Shown here in pieces: positions 47,967 to 58,400 of a DNA stretch of 58,933 bases. The DNA comes from Psychrobacter immobilis (GTDB lineage Bacteria; Pseudomonadota; Gammaproteobacteria; Pseudomonadales; Moraxellaceae). Numbering within the stretch: position 1 is the stretch's first letter; each line of letters opens with the position of its first letter. The stretch lies in contig NZ_CAJGZQ010000023.1 of NCBI RefSeq assembly GCF_904846185.1, forward strand, positions 1 through 58,933, read 5' to 3'. A model generated the notes under the pieces. That model worked only from the letters and a program-made list of their open reading frames with translations, was not told the origin of the DNA and did not search any database. The translations under genes and the position numbers were made by a program.

Positions 47967-49625
47967 ATGACCAATACCCAGCAACAATCAGCATTTATCG
48001 ATGATAATCAGGCTCAGCTCAATAGCAAGCAGGATGGCGATCAAAATAAAAAAGTGCCGCATGTCTTAATGATATTAGATGGTTTTGGGCATCGTGAAGA
48101 CGATAAGGATAATGCGATTGCTGCCGCCAATATGCCAAATTTGGATAGGATTTATCAGCAATATCCGCATGGATTGATATCTGCTTCTGGAGAAGATGTT
48201 GGTTTGCCAGATGGGCAGTTTGGCAATTCAGAAGTTGGGCACATGAACTTAGGCGCGGGTCGCGTTCTGTATCAAGATTCGACTCGTATCTCAAGTGAAG
48301 TGGCCAATCGTGAGTTTTATAAAAACGAAGCCTTAGTCAAGGCGGTTAAAGCCGCGAACGAGTTGGGTGGTAACGTCCATATCATGGGTTTGCTGTCAGA
48401 TGGTGGTGTACATTCGCATCAAGATCACATAGAAGCGATGTGTCACTCGGCGTTAGTGCACGGCGCTAGAAATGTCTTTGTACATTGCTTCTTGGATGGA
48501 CGCGACACCCCACCTAAATCAGCAGATAAGTATATTAATCGTCTGCGGGATCATATCAATAAGCTTAATGCTCATTATGAAGGCGGCCGCGTACAGATTG
48601 CCAGTATCATTGGGCGCTATTATGCAATGGATCGTGACAATCGCTGGGATCGCGTGCAAAAAGCCTATGAGCTTATCACTGAAGGTAAAGCCGATCGTCT
48701 GTCTACGCGTGCAGATGGCGCAGTACAAGCTGCTTATAAGGCACGTGAAACCGATGAATTTATCAACCCGACCGTAGTCATTGGCCGTGATGAGGTGCCA
48801 TATACCGTTGATGACAATGACGCGCTTATCTTTATGAACTTCCGTGCTGACCGTGCCCGTGAGCTGGCGCAAGCTTTTGTCTTGCCAGATCATGAGTTTT
48901 CAGGGTTTGCCCGCAATAAGCAGCCAAAACTTGCGGCATTTGTGATGCTGACCAAATATTCTGACGTTTTAGCAGACAATCCCAAAACTAGCGTTGCTTA
49001 TTATCCCACGTCGTTGACCAATACACTTGGCGAGTATTTGCAAGACAATGGTAAAACTCAGCTGCGTATCGCTGAAACTGAAAAATACGCGCATGTGACG
49101 TTTTTCTTTAGCGGTGGTCGTGAAGAAGAGTATGAGGGCGAGACACGTATTCTCGTACCCTCTCCAGATGTGGCGACTTATGATCTGAAACCAGAGATGA
49201 GTGCGCCTGAAGTGACCGATAAATTAGTGGCTGCCATTGAATCAGGCAAATATGACGTGTTAATTGTCAACTATGCCAATGGTGATATGGTAGGTCATAC
49301 AGGGATTTTTGATGCGGCTGTAAAAGCAGTAGAGGCACTAGATGTCTGTGTTGGCCGTATTGAGTCAGCGGTACGCGCTGCTGGCGGTGATATGCTTATC
49401 ACAGCAGATCATGGCAACTGTGAGCAGATGCAAGATTACGAAAGTGGTCAAGTACATACTCAACATACCACTGAACATGTGCCACTCATTTATGTGGGTG
49501 AGAAAAACTTACAAGTACGTAGTCGTGGTAAGTTGAGCGATGTCGCACCGACTATTTTGGCGCTGATGGATATTGAGCAGCCTGCTGAAATGACGGGCGA
49601 AAGCTTACTGGTTCCAGCGGTGTAA
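47967..49625 (+). CDS. gpmI: 2,3-bisphosphoglycerate-independent phosphoglycerate mutase
   Basis: 552 residues. Metal and nucleophile motifs: LDGFGHRE (Asp38), FGNSEVGH (catalytic Ser88), [14 protein letters not shown], and near the end ADHGNCEQM and [12 protein letters not shown]. It interconverts 3- and 2-phosphoglycerate with manganese. An N-terminal polar extension of about 28 residues is unusual. GAGGAG lies 9 bases before ATG 47967. Confidence 0.95.
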   Translation: MTNTQQQSAFIDDNQAQLNSKQDGDQNKKVPHVLMILDGFGHREDDKDNAIAAANMPNLDRIYQQYPHGLISASGEDVGLPDGQFGNSEVGHMNLGAGRVLYQDSTRISSEVANREFYKNEALVKAVKAANELGGNVHIMGLLSDGGVHSHQDHIEAMCHSALVHGARNVFVHCFLDGRDTPPKSADKYINRLRDHINKLNAHYEGGRVQIASIIGRYYAMDRDNRWDRVQKAYELITEGKADRLSTRADGAVQAAYKARETDEFINPTVVIGRDEVPYTVDDNDALIFMNFRADRARELAQAFVLPDHEFSGFARNKQPKLAAFVMLTKYSDVLADNPKTSVAYYPTSLTNTLGEYLQDNGKTQLRIAETEKYAHVTFFFSGGREEEYEGETRILVPSPDVATYDLKPEMSAPEVTDKLVAAIESGKYDVLIVNYANGDMVGHTGIFDAAVKAVEALDVCVGRIESAVRAAGGDMLITADHGNCEQMQDYESGQVHTQHTTEHVPLIYVGEKNLQVRSRGKLSDVAPTILALMDIEQPAEMTGESLLVPAV

Positions 49626-49683
49626 GTCAGGCATTTAATACTATTATATTGACAACTTACTAGCGTTGTTAGAAGTAATAGAA

Positions 49684-49717
49684 AGGGGAGAGATATTTAT
49701 TGTCTCTCCTTTTTTTG
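49684..49717 (+). terminator. Terminator of gpmI
   Basis: GGAGAGA pairs with TCTCTCC, followed by eight T. Confidence 0.8.
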
Positions 49718-49977
49718 ATCTGTTTTTAAAGAGATATTTGGCTGACTTTATTTATCTTTAAATGTTTGAATAGTGAGAAAAATAAGGGCAAGCATGATAT
49801 TTCGCCTGCTAAAAAAAATTGACACCGCTACTCATCATTTGATGAAATCATATTAGTTGTCGTGAATGTTACTTGCAATACTCTCCTAGTCTTAGACTGG
49901 CTCTTGATGCTATCTTATGAGATAAATATTCATCCATATATCTATAAAAATAATTCTATTATTAAACGAGTTCTCTT
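49718..49977. other. Intergenic region between gpmI and the S41 protease gene
   Basis: Together with the gpmI terminator this gap is 352 bases. It holds no gene I can support. A TTGACA hexamer near 49819 has only a weak -10 partner. Confidence 0.4.
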
Positions 49978-51480
49978 ATGCGTTCTATTTATTTTATGCG
50001 CTTACCAGTGACGAAGCGATTGGGCAAACAAGCAATGAAGATATTCACTGCGCCGACTATTTTTAAAGCTGCATTGATGATAGGTCTGCTTGGGCTCAGC
50101 ACTGCTAGTATGTACGCACAAGCAGCGAGGTCACCAGCTAATGCGACCATCAATAATCCCACCGCCAGTCTACAACTGATTAGCTTAAATACCGATGAGA
50201 TAGCCACAGAAGATGACACTAATAATTTATCAGATGTCGCTGATATGCTTGAGTCGGCCGACCAAGTTGACGATTCGATAGACAGTGTCGCAGATGAGAG
50301 TGCCTTGACCGATGATACGAATGAGATCGATGTCAGTATTCCACCTGAGGTTGCGCAAGTATCATTGAATGCCATTTCTCCAGAAACGCTCAAGACGTTT
50401 GTTGCGGTAGTGGATTTGGTACGCCGTGAATATGTAGATGCGGTCAACGATGAAGAGCTGTTCAATAATGCGTTGAGTGGTATGTTGACTAAGCTAGATA
50501 GTCATGCTGAATTTTTAGATGCTGAGGCTTATGAAAATCTGCGTGCCTTTACCGAAGGTGATGTGGGTGACGTCGGTATCAAAGTCAATTATCAGCCTAC
50601 AGATGGCTATTGGGTGATTACAGAGGTTATTGACGCATCGCCTGCAGATAAAAAGGGCATTGCGGTTGGCGATTATTTACATCAAGTCGGTGATTTCAAG
50701 CTTGATGAAGATAAAGAAAGTAACGATATCGAGCAACTTTTGACAGGGATTGCGGGTACGCAAGTAGATGTTGTCACCTCAAAAGCTGGTCGCCGCAAAC
50801 ATACTACGACCTTGCAGCGTAATAACAGCCACCCTCAAACGGTCGAGGCAAGTCTCATTGACGGTGTTGCTGTTATTAAGTTACCTGCCTTTCAAAATAA
50901 TAGCCGTGAAAAACTCTTGGAAGGCTTGATAGATCTAGACGCACCTATCACAGGTATCTTGCTAGATATACGTGATAATCCAGGCGGGGTGCTCACGTCG
51001 GCGGTGAGCGTGGCCAGTTTGTTTATGAGCGACACTGATGTGGTACAAGTAAAGGGTCGTCAAAGTGACACGCGTACGCTATCCACTCAAGGTCTAGCGA
51101 TACTTGAATCATTGCCAGTGGTGGTGCTGCAAAATCGCTATTCGGCGTCAGCGGCAGAGGTGCTTGCTAGCAGCTTACAAGCACAAAAACGTGCCACAAT
51201 CGTTGGTGAAGTCAGCTATGGTAAAGGGTCGGTACAGTCAGTCATCCCACTGAATGATGAGCAGGCTGTCAAACTCACCGTCGCCAACTATATGACAGCG
51301 TCAGGCAATAAGATCGACGGAATCGGGGTAGAGCCTGATATGACCTTGTCAGGAAATGAAAGTACATGGGAGCAGCAAGCGCTCGCTTTACTAAAAACAA
51401 AAGCACTTGATTCGGGCATTCGTTTTGTCCGAAAACCTGCCAAAGTCGATAAAGCAGTGGCAGGCAATAGGGTTCAGTAA
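49978..51480 (+). CDS. ctpA: C-terminal processing peptidase, S41 family (CtpA-like)
   Basis: 500 residues. A signal sequence ends near MYAQA (about 45-49), followed by an acidic low-complexity stretch (70-120). Then come a PDZ domain (about 190-280, DVGIKVNYQPTDGYWVITEVI) and the protease domain with SASAAE (389-394) and Lys416 (YGKGSVQ), the Ser-Lys dyad region. It trims periplasmic proteins, often cell-wall hydrolases. The ATG has no strong Shine-Dalgarno. It converges with pilR. Confidence 0.9.
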   Translation: MRSIYFMRLPVTKRLGKQAMKIFTAPTIFKAALMIGLLGLSTASMYAQAARSPANATINNPTASLQLISLNTDEIATEDDTNNLSDVADMLESADQVDDSIDSVADESALTDDTNEIDVSIPPEVAQVSLNAISPETLKTFVAVVDLVRREYVDAVNDEELFNNALSGMLTKLDSHAEFLDAEAYENLRAFTEGDVGDVGIKVNYQPTDGYWVITEVIDASPADKKGIAVGDYLHQVGDFKLDEDKESNDIEQLLTGIAGTQVDVVTSKAGRRKHTTTLQRNNSHPQTVEASLIDGVAVIKLPAFQNNSREKLLEGLIDLDAPITGILLDIRDNPGGVLTSAVSVASLFMSDTDVVQVKGRQSDTRTLSTQGLAILESLPVVVLQNRYSASAAEVLASSLQAQKRATIVGEVSYGKGSVQSVIPLNDEQAVKLTVANYMTASGNKIDGIGVEPDMTLSGNESTWEQQALALLKTKALDSGIRFVRKPAKVDKAVAGNRVQ

Positions 51481-51555
51481 AGCTCGCTTAAAGATAGGCT
51501 ATTGCGATGTATTAACGTTAAAATATCATTTGTCATTATTCAAAAATGGCAAATG

Positions 51556-53271
51556 CTATGGCTCGAATTGATCCTCAGCTATCTCTAGTTTTTTCATGCG
51601 ATAGCGTAACGAGCGAAAAGTGGTGCCTAGTAGTTCAGCTGCTTGCGTTTTATTCCAAGCCGTTTGTTTTAGCGCGGTAATAATCAACTGTCTTTCTTGT
51701 TCTTGTAGGTAGTGTTCTAACCCTTGAGAGGGCAACTGACCATCCTTTAATTTGCTTAGAATTGCTTTTTCATCACTTCCTTGCACAATAGATCGATGGG
51801 TGACAGATTCTTCGTGATTGTGACGGGCTGTATGGTTGGGGTTTTGTGCATGATGGCTTTCTGAACGCTGTATCATAGAAGGGTAGTGCTGAGCGTTAGT
51901 ACGATAAGGATGCAAGTTGGACGTCGCTTGCTTGGCCTGTGGCGCTATAGTCTCATCCATAGATTGAATGACTTTTTCTCTATCTTCTATCGATTGAGCG
52001 ACCATTTGGTTGTTTGTTTGACGCTCAGAATGTTGAGTATTATTGACAACCGCAGGCTCACTCTTCTGATCTTGAGAGACTGCGCGGTGATGGGTTATAT
52101 CCATATCAGGCAAACCCAAGTGGCTGATGTCAATGTGCGGTGTCTCTGCTAGGGTTACTGCACGTTCAAGGACGTTACGCAGTTCACGAACATTGCCCGC
52201 AAAGTTATGATCTTGCAAACGTTCGCATGCCTCAACAGTGAGTATCGGTGGGTTCTCTAACTGCCATTCATCAGCAATTAATGCTAAAAAGTGCTTGGCT
52301 AATACAGGGATATCATCACGACGTGCATTGAGCGTTGGCAGTTTTAACTCAATCACATTGATACGGTAGTACAAATCTTGTCGAAACGCACCGTCTTGCA
52401 CCAATTGGTTTAAATTTTTGTGGGTGGCGGACAAGATACGAATATCTACGGGAACCTCTTTGGTATCACCAATGGCTCTCACCGTTTTTTCTTGAATGGC
52501 GCGCAGTAGTTTTACCTGCATGGCTAAAGGCAAATCAGCCACTTCGTCTAAAAATAACGTGCCGCCATTGGCTTGCTGAAACAGCCCTTGCTTGTCAGCG
52601 ACAGCTCCCGTAAAGCTGCCTTTTTTATGACCAAAGAACTCTGACTCCATTAGCTCTGATGGTATTGCTCCACAGTTTACTGGTACAAAGCTACCATCAC
52701 GGCGTGGGCTTAAATCATGAATCAATCGGGCAACCACTTCTTTACCAGTACCCGAAGCGCCTGACAAAAATACAGGTGCTTGTGAGCGTGCCAATTTTAA
52801 AATAGTATTTTTCAGTGGGTGCATCACCGCAGAATGACCAATGAGCCTACTGTCCAGCAGTTTTTGTTCAGGTGAGCATTCGGCTGTGGCTTTTGCTTCA
52901 TTGTCTTGATGAATAACTCTTAAAGCATTTTCCACCAGTTGACGTAGGCGCGGTAACTCAAGAGGTTTATTCACAAAGTCAAAAGCACCAAGCTTCAATG
53001 CTTCAATGGCGAGATCCATACTGCCGTGAGCAGTAATCACGGCAATGGGTGTACTAGAGCTATTGCTAATTTCTTTTACCAACTCTAGTCCTGACCCATC
53101 AGGCAGCTTTAAATCGGTCAGACAAAAATCGTAATCATTGTCTTGCCAGTATGATCTTGCTTGTGACAGAGTATATGCTACATCACTTTTAATGCCCATT
53201 TTGGTCAAAGTAATTTGCATCAATCGGCACAGATCCACTTCGTCATCAACGACTAGCGCGGTTGTTGTCAT
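51556..53271 (-). CDS. pilR: Sigma-54-dependent response regulator PilR
   Basis: 571 residues. A receiver with phospho-acceptor Asp53, an AAA+ domain with GASGTGKE (171-178), GSFTGA (218-223) and GGTLFLDEVADL, then a Fis-type helix-turn-helix (NKTQAAELLGTTFRSLRYRM). Between AAA+ and HTH a Gln/His-rich linker of roughly 120 residues (about 391-512) makes it longer than P. aeruginosa PilR (445). It activates pilA and related sigma-54 promoters. It lies 100 bases downstream of pilS on the same strand. Confidence 0.92.
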   Translation of the reverse strand: MTTTALVVDDEVDLCRLMQITLTKMGIKSDVAYTLSQARSYWQDNDYDFCLTDLKLPDGSGLELVKEISNSSSTPIAVITAHGSMDLAIEALKLGAFDFVNKPLELPRLRQLVENALRVIHQDNEAKATAECSPEQKLLDSRLIGHSAVMHPLKNTILKLARSQAPVFLSGASGTGKEVVARLIHDLSPRRDGSFVPVNCGAIPSELMESEFFGHKKGSFTGAVADKQGLFQQANGGTLFLDEVADLPLAMQVKLLRAIQEKTVRAIGDTKEVPVDIRILSATHKNLNQLVQDGAFRQDLYYRINVIELKLPTLNARRDDIPVLAKHFLALIADEWQLENPPILTVEACERLQDHNFAGNVRELRNVLERAVTLAETPHIDISHLGLPDMDITHHRAVSQDQKSEPAVVNNTQHSERQTNNQMVAQSIEDREKVIQSMDETIAPQAKQATSNLHPYRTNAQHYPSMIQRSESHHAQNPNHTARHNHEESVTHRSIVQGSDEKAILSKLKDGQLPSQGLEHYLQEQERQLIITALKQTAWNKTQAAELLGTTFRSLRYRMKKLEIAEDQFEP

Positions 53272-53371
53272 ACATCATCTCATCGTATTCAATAGCTATA
53301 AAATGTTAAAAACCAAGAGGCCTTAGTGGCAAAGTATTCTATGTAATGTTAATACTTGGTAACGTTAATAT

Positions 53372-55165
53372 TTATAAAATAGTGGTATTAACATTATGTT
53401 CAGTTTTATTTACATAAGTATCAGCGCCAATAGCAGGTGCTATCAAGCGAAAACAGGTTTTCTCATGTTCAGGAATATAAAGCAAACGAGTTTGGTTGGC
53501 CTCACAAAAAGCTTGTGATAGATACAGTCCCAAGCCTGTCCCTGCTTGATCTGTCGTAAAAAATGGATTAAACAAATATTCTAAGTCTTTGGTGCTAACC
53601 CCGCGACCAGCATCCAAGATATCAATTATAACATCGTTATCCGCACAATAAATCTCGATTTCCACATAGGCATGAGGGTGGGCGTAGCTACTGTAGCGCA
53701 AGCCATTGTTAATTAAATTGATTAAGACTTGCTCTAGTTGATGTGTGTCGAATGATATGGTCGGTTGTGTTTTTACGTGTAGAAAAACATCGTGTCCTTG
53801 AAAGTAGTTCTCTAAAAATGTTGGCATCCAGTCTGCCAGTATAATCGATTGCTGGTTTGCGGTTTGCTGACGAGACAATTTTAGTACATCTTCGATAATA
53901 CGATTCACACGTTTTGTTTGTGAAAATATCATTTGATAAAGCTCATGATTCGCTGCCATATCGTCATTTGAGATAGTCGCCGTTATCGTATTATCTACTG
54001 TATCGACTTCTAGATTGGCTTCTATAACATCTTCCATTAATAATTGGCTGGCTTGTGATATCGCTGCCAAAGGATTCCTTATTTCATGGGCGATGCTCGC
54101 CGTCAATTGCCCTAAAGAAGCCAGTTTCAATTGTTGGGCACTGGCTTGTTCGCGGCGTAAATCCTCTAACATTATCAATTTACTGTCATCTTTTAATGGA
54201 ATAATTTGTACGCGCAGTTTACCGAATATGGAAGCGTTTGCGACTGTAGGCAAATCATAAATAAAGGTGCGTGATTGGCCTGCCGCTACTGACAAACAGG
54301 CTTTAAATAGCTGCGTGTGTTGTTGACCAAGCTGCTGCTGGAAGTTAGACAAGAGTGCACTGCGAGTATTGTTCCGAGTATCTTTTGTATCAATAGAGGT
54401 GTTGTACAATGATACGGAAGGGGTGTGCGAAAGGCTAAGTAATTGGTGAGCGGCAAGGTTTGCCAAAACGATATGCTGTTTATCGATGACGATGACACCA
54501 TTAACCATTTGCGTGATGACTTCTTGGTTGATGACGTTTAATCGATCAACTTCTTTAGCATGACTCGCTGCTACTTTTTCAAGTTGTACCAAACGCTGTG
54601 AAATTGACCAGCTCAAACCACCAACCGCTAAAAAGCTGGCTGACATGAGCAATGCGTCCCCTAAATTTGCTAAGCTCATGCTATTGACAATGGCATAAAA
54701 GAATTGCTGATAAATGACAAAAATAATAGCGAGTAGAGTAATAATTAAGGCTTGTGAGCCGTGTAGCAACATAAAACTCGCTGCGACGACCACCATATAC
54801 AACATGGTCAACTGTAAATCAGGCGCACCCGCTGTATATAGTAATAAGCTTAATATAATGACGTCTAATACTAAACCAAAGGCTAACTGCCGCCGCATTT
54901 GCTGATTAACGACATAAAATAAGCCAAGTAAAATAAGGCTAAGCAGGAAATAAAAGCTAAGCGTTGTTTGTTGTAAAAAGCTTGGTAGAGAGAGGCTGTT
55001 GTCAGAGTGAGCGGTGATATACACCATCAGTAGAGAAAACAGACTAACAGCAAAGCGGTAACTGCTATAAATAAGCCCCAACCTGCGCAATTGAGGTGGA
55101 GATAGCGTGTCATCACGATGCAAATAGTGAGTAACAGCAGAGACGATATTAGTAGCAGGCTTCAT
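53372..55165 (-). CDS. pilS: Sensor histidine kinase PilS
   Basis: 597 residues. Six membrane helices in the first 185 residues, a PAS-like region (about 210-335), HisKA with phospho-acceptor His360 (SIAHEIRNPLAAIS) and an HATPase domain (LINLINNGLRY, DAGRGVS, GTGLGLYLS). It senses at the inner membrane, pilin level in known cases, and phosphorylates PilR. Order pilS-pilR is conserved. The upstream Shine-Dalgarno is weak. Confidence 0.92.
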   Translation of the reverse strand: MKPATNIVSAVTHYLHRDDTLSPPQLRRLGLIYSSYRFAVSLFSLLMVYITAHSDNSLSLPSFLQQTTLSFYFLLSLILLGLFYVVNQQMRRQLAFGLVLDVIILSLLLYTAGAPDLQLTMLYMVVVAASFMLLHGSQALIITLLAIIFVIYQQFFYAIVNSMSLANLGDALLMSASFLAVGGLSWSISQRLVQLEKVAASHAKEVDRLNVINQEVITQMVNGVIVIDKQHIVLANLAAHQLLSLSHTPSVSLYNTSIDTKDTRNNTRSALLSNFQQQLGQQHTQLFKACLSVAAGQSRTFIYDLPTVANASIFGKLRVQIIPLKDDSKLIMLEDLRREQASAQQLKLASLGQLTASIAHEIRNPLAAISQASQLLMEDVIEANLEVDTVDNTITATISNDDMAANHELYQMIFSQTKRVNRIIEDVLKLSRQQTANQQSIILADWMPTFLENYFQGHDVFLHVKTQPTISFDTHQLEQVLINLINNGLRYSSYAHPHAYVEIEIYCADNDVIIDILDAGRGVSTKDLEYLFNPFFTTDQAGTGLGLYLSQAFCEANQTRLLYIPEHEKTCFRLIAPAIGADTYVNKTEHNVNTTIL

Positions 55166-55359
55166 AGATTGACCGCAATAAGGGAACAGTTGCTAGGGTG
55201 TATCTTCATTTTAAAATAGAGATAAAATGAGATAAATTACAATCAAACAAGGAAGATATCGCCATTAATATCAGGATATTTGACGATACTTGATAAAATT
55301 TAGCCATTTTCAGCTCATGTAGATGTCCATCAATTGAACTGAGGACATGCCCTAATGAG

Positions 55360-55995
55360 TTATGGCTGAATTAGACCATGACGAATGGCCAAATGTGTTA
55401 ACTTCACATCGCTATCAACCCCAACTTTCTCATAAATACGATAGCGGTAAGTGTTGATGGTTTTGACACTCACAAATAGCTGATCAGCGATTTGCTGCGG
55501 GCTTTGACAGTTAACGACCATCATTGCCACCTGTTTTTCGCGATCACTCAGTAAGTCAAAAGGTGAGTTGGCATTATCTGACAGCAAAACATCAGCCAGT
55601 TGCTCAGCGACATCTTGGCTAAAATAACGACCACCTTGATAGATTTTTTTGACAGCGCGAATCATCTCATCGAGCGGCGTGCCCTTCGTAATATAGCCAT
55701 TGACGCCAGCTTTGATAAGCATCGAAGGATACGGCTGCGCTGACATACTACTGACGGCCAATATTTTGATACCCATATCCAGCTGAATTAAGCGTTTGGT
55801 TGCTTCAAGCCCACCAATATTAGGCATATTGACATCAAGCAAAACCACATCAGGGCGTAATTGTTTGGCCAATTTGATGGCCATGTCACCGCTGTCCGCT
55901 TCGCCGATTACTTCGATATCGATACTATCTGACAACATGCGGCTAATACCCATTCTCACCAAATCATGATCATCTACTACCAGTACTTTAATCAT
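55360..55995 (-). CDS. gacA: Response regulator of GacA/UvrY type
   Basis: 211 residues. A receiver with Asp54 (LLDVNMPN) and a LuxR-type HTH (LSDREKQVAMMVVNCQSPQQIADQLFVSVKTINTYRYRIYEKV). The sequence MIKVLVVDDHDLVRMGISRML and the length fit UvrY/GacA, which activates CsrB-type sRNAs. Its partner kinase and uvrC are not adjacent. NarL-type relatives are an alternative. AAAGAG precedes the ATG. Confidence 0.85.
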   Translation of the reverse strand: MIKVLVVDDHDLVRMGISRMLSDSIDIEVIGEADSGDMAIKLAKQLRPDVVLLDVNMPNIGGLEATKRLIQLDMGIKILAVSSMSAQPYPSMLIKAGVNGYITKGTPLDEMIRAVKKIYQGGRYFSQDVAEQLADVLLSDNANSPFDLLSDREKQVAMMVVNCQSPQQIADQLFVSVKTINTYRYRIYEKVGVDSDVKLTHLAIRHGLIQP

Positions 55996-56422
55996 AACGA
56001 TACTCTTTGTTGTTTGTCAGAATGAAGGCTTTTACTGACGCTAAATGACAAAAAATAAAATCATTAGAGTCGTTTTTTTAGTTTTTGAAAAAAATAAAAT
56101 ATTGCTAATCTTTTAGATAGATAGCATTGTTTAATATAACAAAAAACGAATAATTACAGTGTTCAAAGTTAAGATATATTGCTGCAATGTGAGTCAATGT
56201 TTCTGTAATATAAAGTGGTTGTAGTAAAATTTGAATTACACCAAAATAAATTATTAAATCAGCTTGATACATTAAACTTAAATGCAAACCATGATACACT
56301 AAAAATACAAAAACTCTATACGAGTACTTATAAACCCATTCATAAACGCTACGTACGTTGTTGCTATTGGTTAGTATGTAACTGATTCTCTAATTAACAG
56401 CATCGTGACAGCAGGAGGCATA
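55996..56422. other. Divergent promoter region gacA / pbpG
   Basis: 427 very AT-rich bases with no supported gene or RNA. The promoters of both neighbours should be here. I find only weak matches, such as TTGAAT-N17-TTAAAT on the pbpG side. Confidence 0.4.
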
Positions 56423-57511
56423 ATGAAGCAACTACCATTAACCAAACAGCAATTAATCGCTGCTATGATTTCATTGAGTTTGGGCAGTGTTGCACAAGCC
56501 GCACTTACTATTAATGGTAGCGCTGACACTAGCTCTAGTGCTCGCATGAGTTGGGGCGGTGCCGATAGTTTGTCTGAAGCACGCAATATTATGTACAAAT
56601 CCAAAGGCTCAGCTATCAAGAAAGTTGATAGTGGCAATGGTACGACCAGTATCACCAACGCCAATAGCTTCGGTAGTAGTAATAACAGTTACAATAGCAG
56701 TAATAGCTACAATACAACGTATCGTGGCTCATTTGGTAGCAGTAACATGATACCGATCAGCACTGATTCGCGTAGTGTTGCGGTCATCGATGCTGAAACG
56801 GGCGAATCTATTTATGAAAAAGATGCTGACATTGCGCGTCCAATGGCCAGTATCTCTAAAGTGATGACGGCCATGGTCGTATTGGACGCCGGTCTCGATA
56901 TGCGTGAAGAGCTCACACTCGATCCAGAAGATTTCGTCGGCCCTAAGCGTGCCAGCTCTAACCTTAAATCAGGCGATCGTTTGAATCGTGCCGAGATGTT
57001 GCTCATGGCATTGATGAAATCAGAAAACCCAGCAGCAAAGAGTTTAGCGCGTAATTATCCAGGTGGCTATACCGCCTTTATACGTGCCATGAATCGTAAA
57101 GCCCAAGATTTGGGTATGACCACGGCTTTCTTTGGTGATCCAACGGGTCTTGATAAGCGCAACGTCGCTTCATCAAATGACTTGGTTAAAATGGTTCGCG
57201 CGGCGGGTAACTATGACGTGATTCGTCGTTTCTCGACCACCAAGAGCTATGACTTTTATGTTTCTAACTACTCAAGTGGTAACCGTACTTATAAAGCCAA
57301 TAACACCAGTAGCTTGGTTCGTGCCGGTGATTATCCAATTGGTATCTCAAAAACAGGTTTTATCAATGAAGCTGGTCGTTGTGTGGTCATGGAAACGCGT
57401 GTGAATAACCGCCCAGCAATTATTGTCATCTTAGGAGCGAACAGCTCAGCCACACGTTGGGGTGATGCCAAAAATATTCTAAACAGTTTAGCGACACGCC
57501 GCACGGTATAA
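56423..57511 (+). CDS. pbpG: D-alanyl-D-alanine endopeptidase (PBP7/PbpG)
   Basis: 362 residues. A signal peptide ends near SVAQA (26). A Ser/Asn/Gly-rich segment (about 60-110) precedes the catalytic domain with SISK (Ser143-Lys146), SEN (200-202) and KTG (309-311), the S11 peptidase triad. It cuts peptide cross-links in peptidoglycan in the periplasm. AGGAGG lies 6 bases before ATG 56423, so the in-frame upstream start at 56405 is rejected. It is a single gene with its own terminator. Confidence 0.92.
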   Translation: MKQLPLTKQQLIAAMISLSLGSVAQAALTINGSADTSSSARMSWGGADSLSEARNIMYKSKGSAIKKVDSGNGTTSITNANSFGSSNNSYNSSNSYNTTYRGSFGSSNMIPISTDSRSVAVIDAETGESIYEKDADIARPMASISKVMTAMVVLDAGLDMREELTLDPEDFVGPKRASSNLKSGDRLNRAEMLLMALMKSENPAAKSLARNYPGGYTAFIRAMNRKAQDLGMTTAFFGDPTGLDKRNVASSNDLVKMVRAAGNYDVIRRFSTTKSYDFYVSNYSSGNRTYKANNTSSLVRAGDYPIGISKTGFINEAGRCVVMETRVNNRPAIIVILGANSSATRWGDAKNILNSLATRRTV

Positions 57512-57532
57512 CTTTACTGTTTTAGCATTTAT

Positions 57533-57565
57533 AAAAAGGCTGTTATTCGATATAACAGCCTTTTT
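57533..57565 (+). terminator. Terminator of pbpG
   Basis: AAAAAGGCTGTTAT pairs with ATAACAGCCTTTTT around TCGAT, with a T-run. Confidence 0.88.
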
Positions 57566-57682
57566 ATTGTGTTGAATTTAAGGTGTGTCTTCAATTTAAC
57601 CAATGGACTTATACATGGGCTAAAAAATTATCTCATTTTTATCTCCATTTTTAAAATGAGGACACACTCTAGGAAAAATAAT

Positions 57683-58351
57683 ATGACTCAAACACCGACT
57701 GTTATATCAACGCCAAAGCTATATTTACTGACCAATGACGATGAGTTTGCGCTGCTGTATCGCAAATTAGAAGCAGCACTAGCAACAGGATTCATTGCGC
57801 TGTTACAAATTCGTCGCAAGCAGATATTGGCGCTACCTGATGGTGAGTCTCGTCTATACGAAGAGGCTAGACAAATAGTTGAGTTGGCGAAAGCGTACAA
57901 CGTACCAGTCGTCATCAATGACAATATTAAACTGGCTGCCAAGCTCGGCGTTGGTGTGCATTTGGGTCAACAAGATGGCGAAGTTGCCGATGCTAAGCAC
58001 GAACTACATGCAAACCAAATGATCGGACGCACTTGTCATGGCAAGGTGGAATTGGTTGAAGAAGCAAAAAACGAGGGCGTAAGCTATGCCGCTATGGGTG
58101 CGATTTTTACCTCAAATACAAAACCTAACGCCAATATTATCTCGCGCCAGCAGCTTATAGATGGCTGTCAGCAAAATATAGCGATATGTGTCATCGGTGG
58201 CTTGACGGCAGAAAATGTCACCGAGCTGGCAGGTTTGCCCATTACTTACGTGGCGGTCGTTGGGGATATTATGGATTTGCCCGTGGATCAAATCGCTGTG
58301 CGCTGTCAACAGTGGCAGCAGGCATTCTCTCAATGGAAAATGCCTACTTGA
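57683..58351 (+). CDS. thiE: Thiamine phosphate synthase (ThiE/TenI family)
   Basis: 222 residues. TIM-barrel blocks: PKLYLLTNDDEF, LLQIRRKQI, PVVINDNIKLAAKLGVGVHLGQQDG, AAMGAIFTSNTKPNA and ICVIGGLTAENV. The first catalytic loop reads QIRRK rather than the usual Q(L/Y)R(E/D)K. ThiE joins the pyrimidine and thiazole halves of thiamine phosphate; a TenI-like relative is an alternative. AGGA lies 8 bases before ATG 57683, so a longer frame to 57569 that runs back almost to the pbpG terminator is rejected. No TPP riboswitch is visible upstream. Confidence 0.8.
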   Translation: MTQTPTVISTPKLYLLTNDDEFALLYRKLEAALATGFIALLQIRRKQILALPDGESRLYEEARQIVELAKAYNVPVVINDNIKLAAKLGVGVHLGQQDGEVADAKHELHANQMIGRTCHGKVELVEEAKNEGVSYAAMGAIFTSNTKPNANIISRQQLIDGCQQNIAICVIGGLTAENVTELAGLPITYVAVVGDIMDLPVDQIAVRCQQWQQAFSQWKMPT

Positions 58352-58400
58352 TCACTAGAACTTTAATTTGGAATGGCTGTCTTAGAGTAAAAATGAGTCG

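Noticed and set aside
55315..55365. A hairpin at the gacA 3' end as a terminator.
   Set aside because: ATGTCC/GGACAT and CTCAT/ATGAG can pair, but the loops are large and no T-run follows on the minus strand.
57569..57682. A 38-residue N-terminal extension of ThiE.
   Set aside because: It begins right after the pbpG terminator, leaving no room for a promoter or leader, whereas ATG 57683 has a good AGGA and starts at the conserved domain.
57566..57682. A TPP riboswitch upstream of thiE.
   Set aside because: The leader is short and lacks the conserved CUGAGA and ACCUGA elements.
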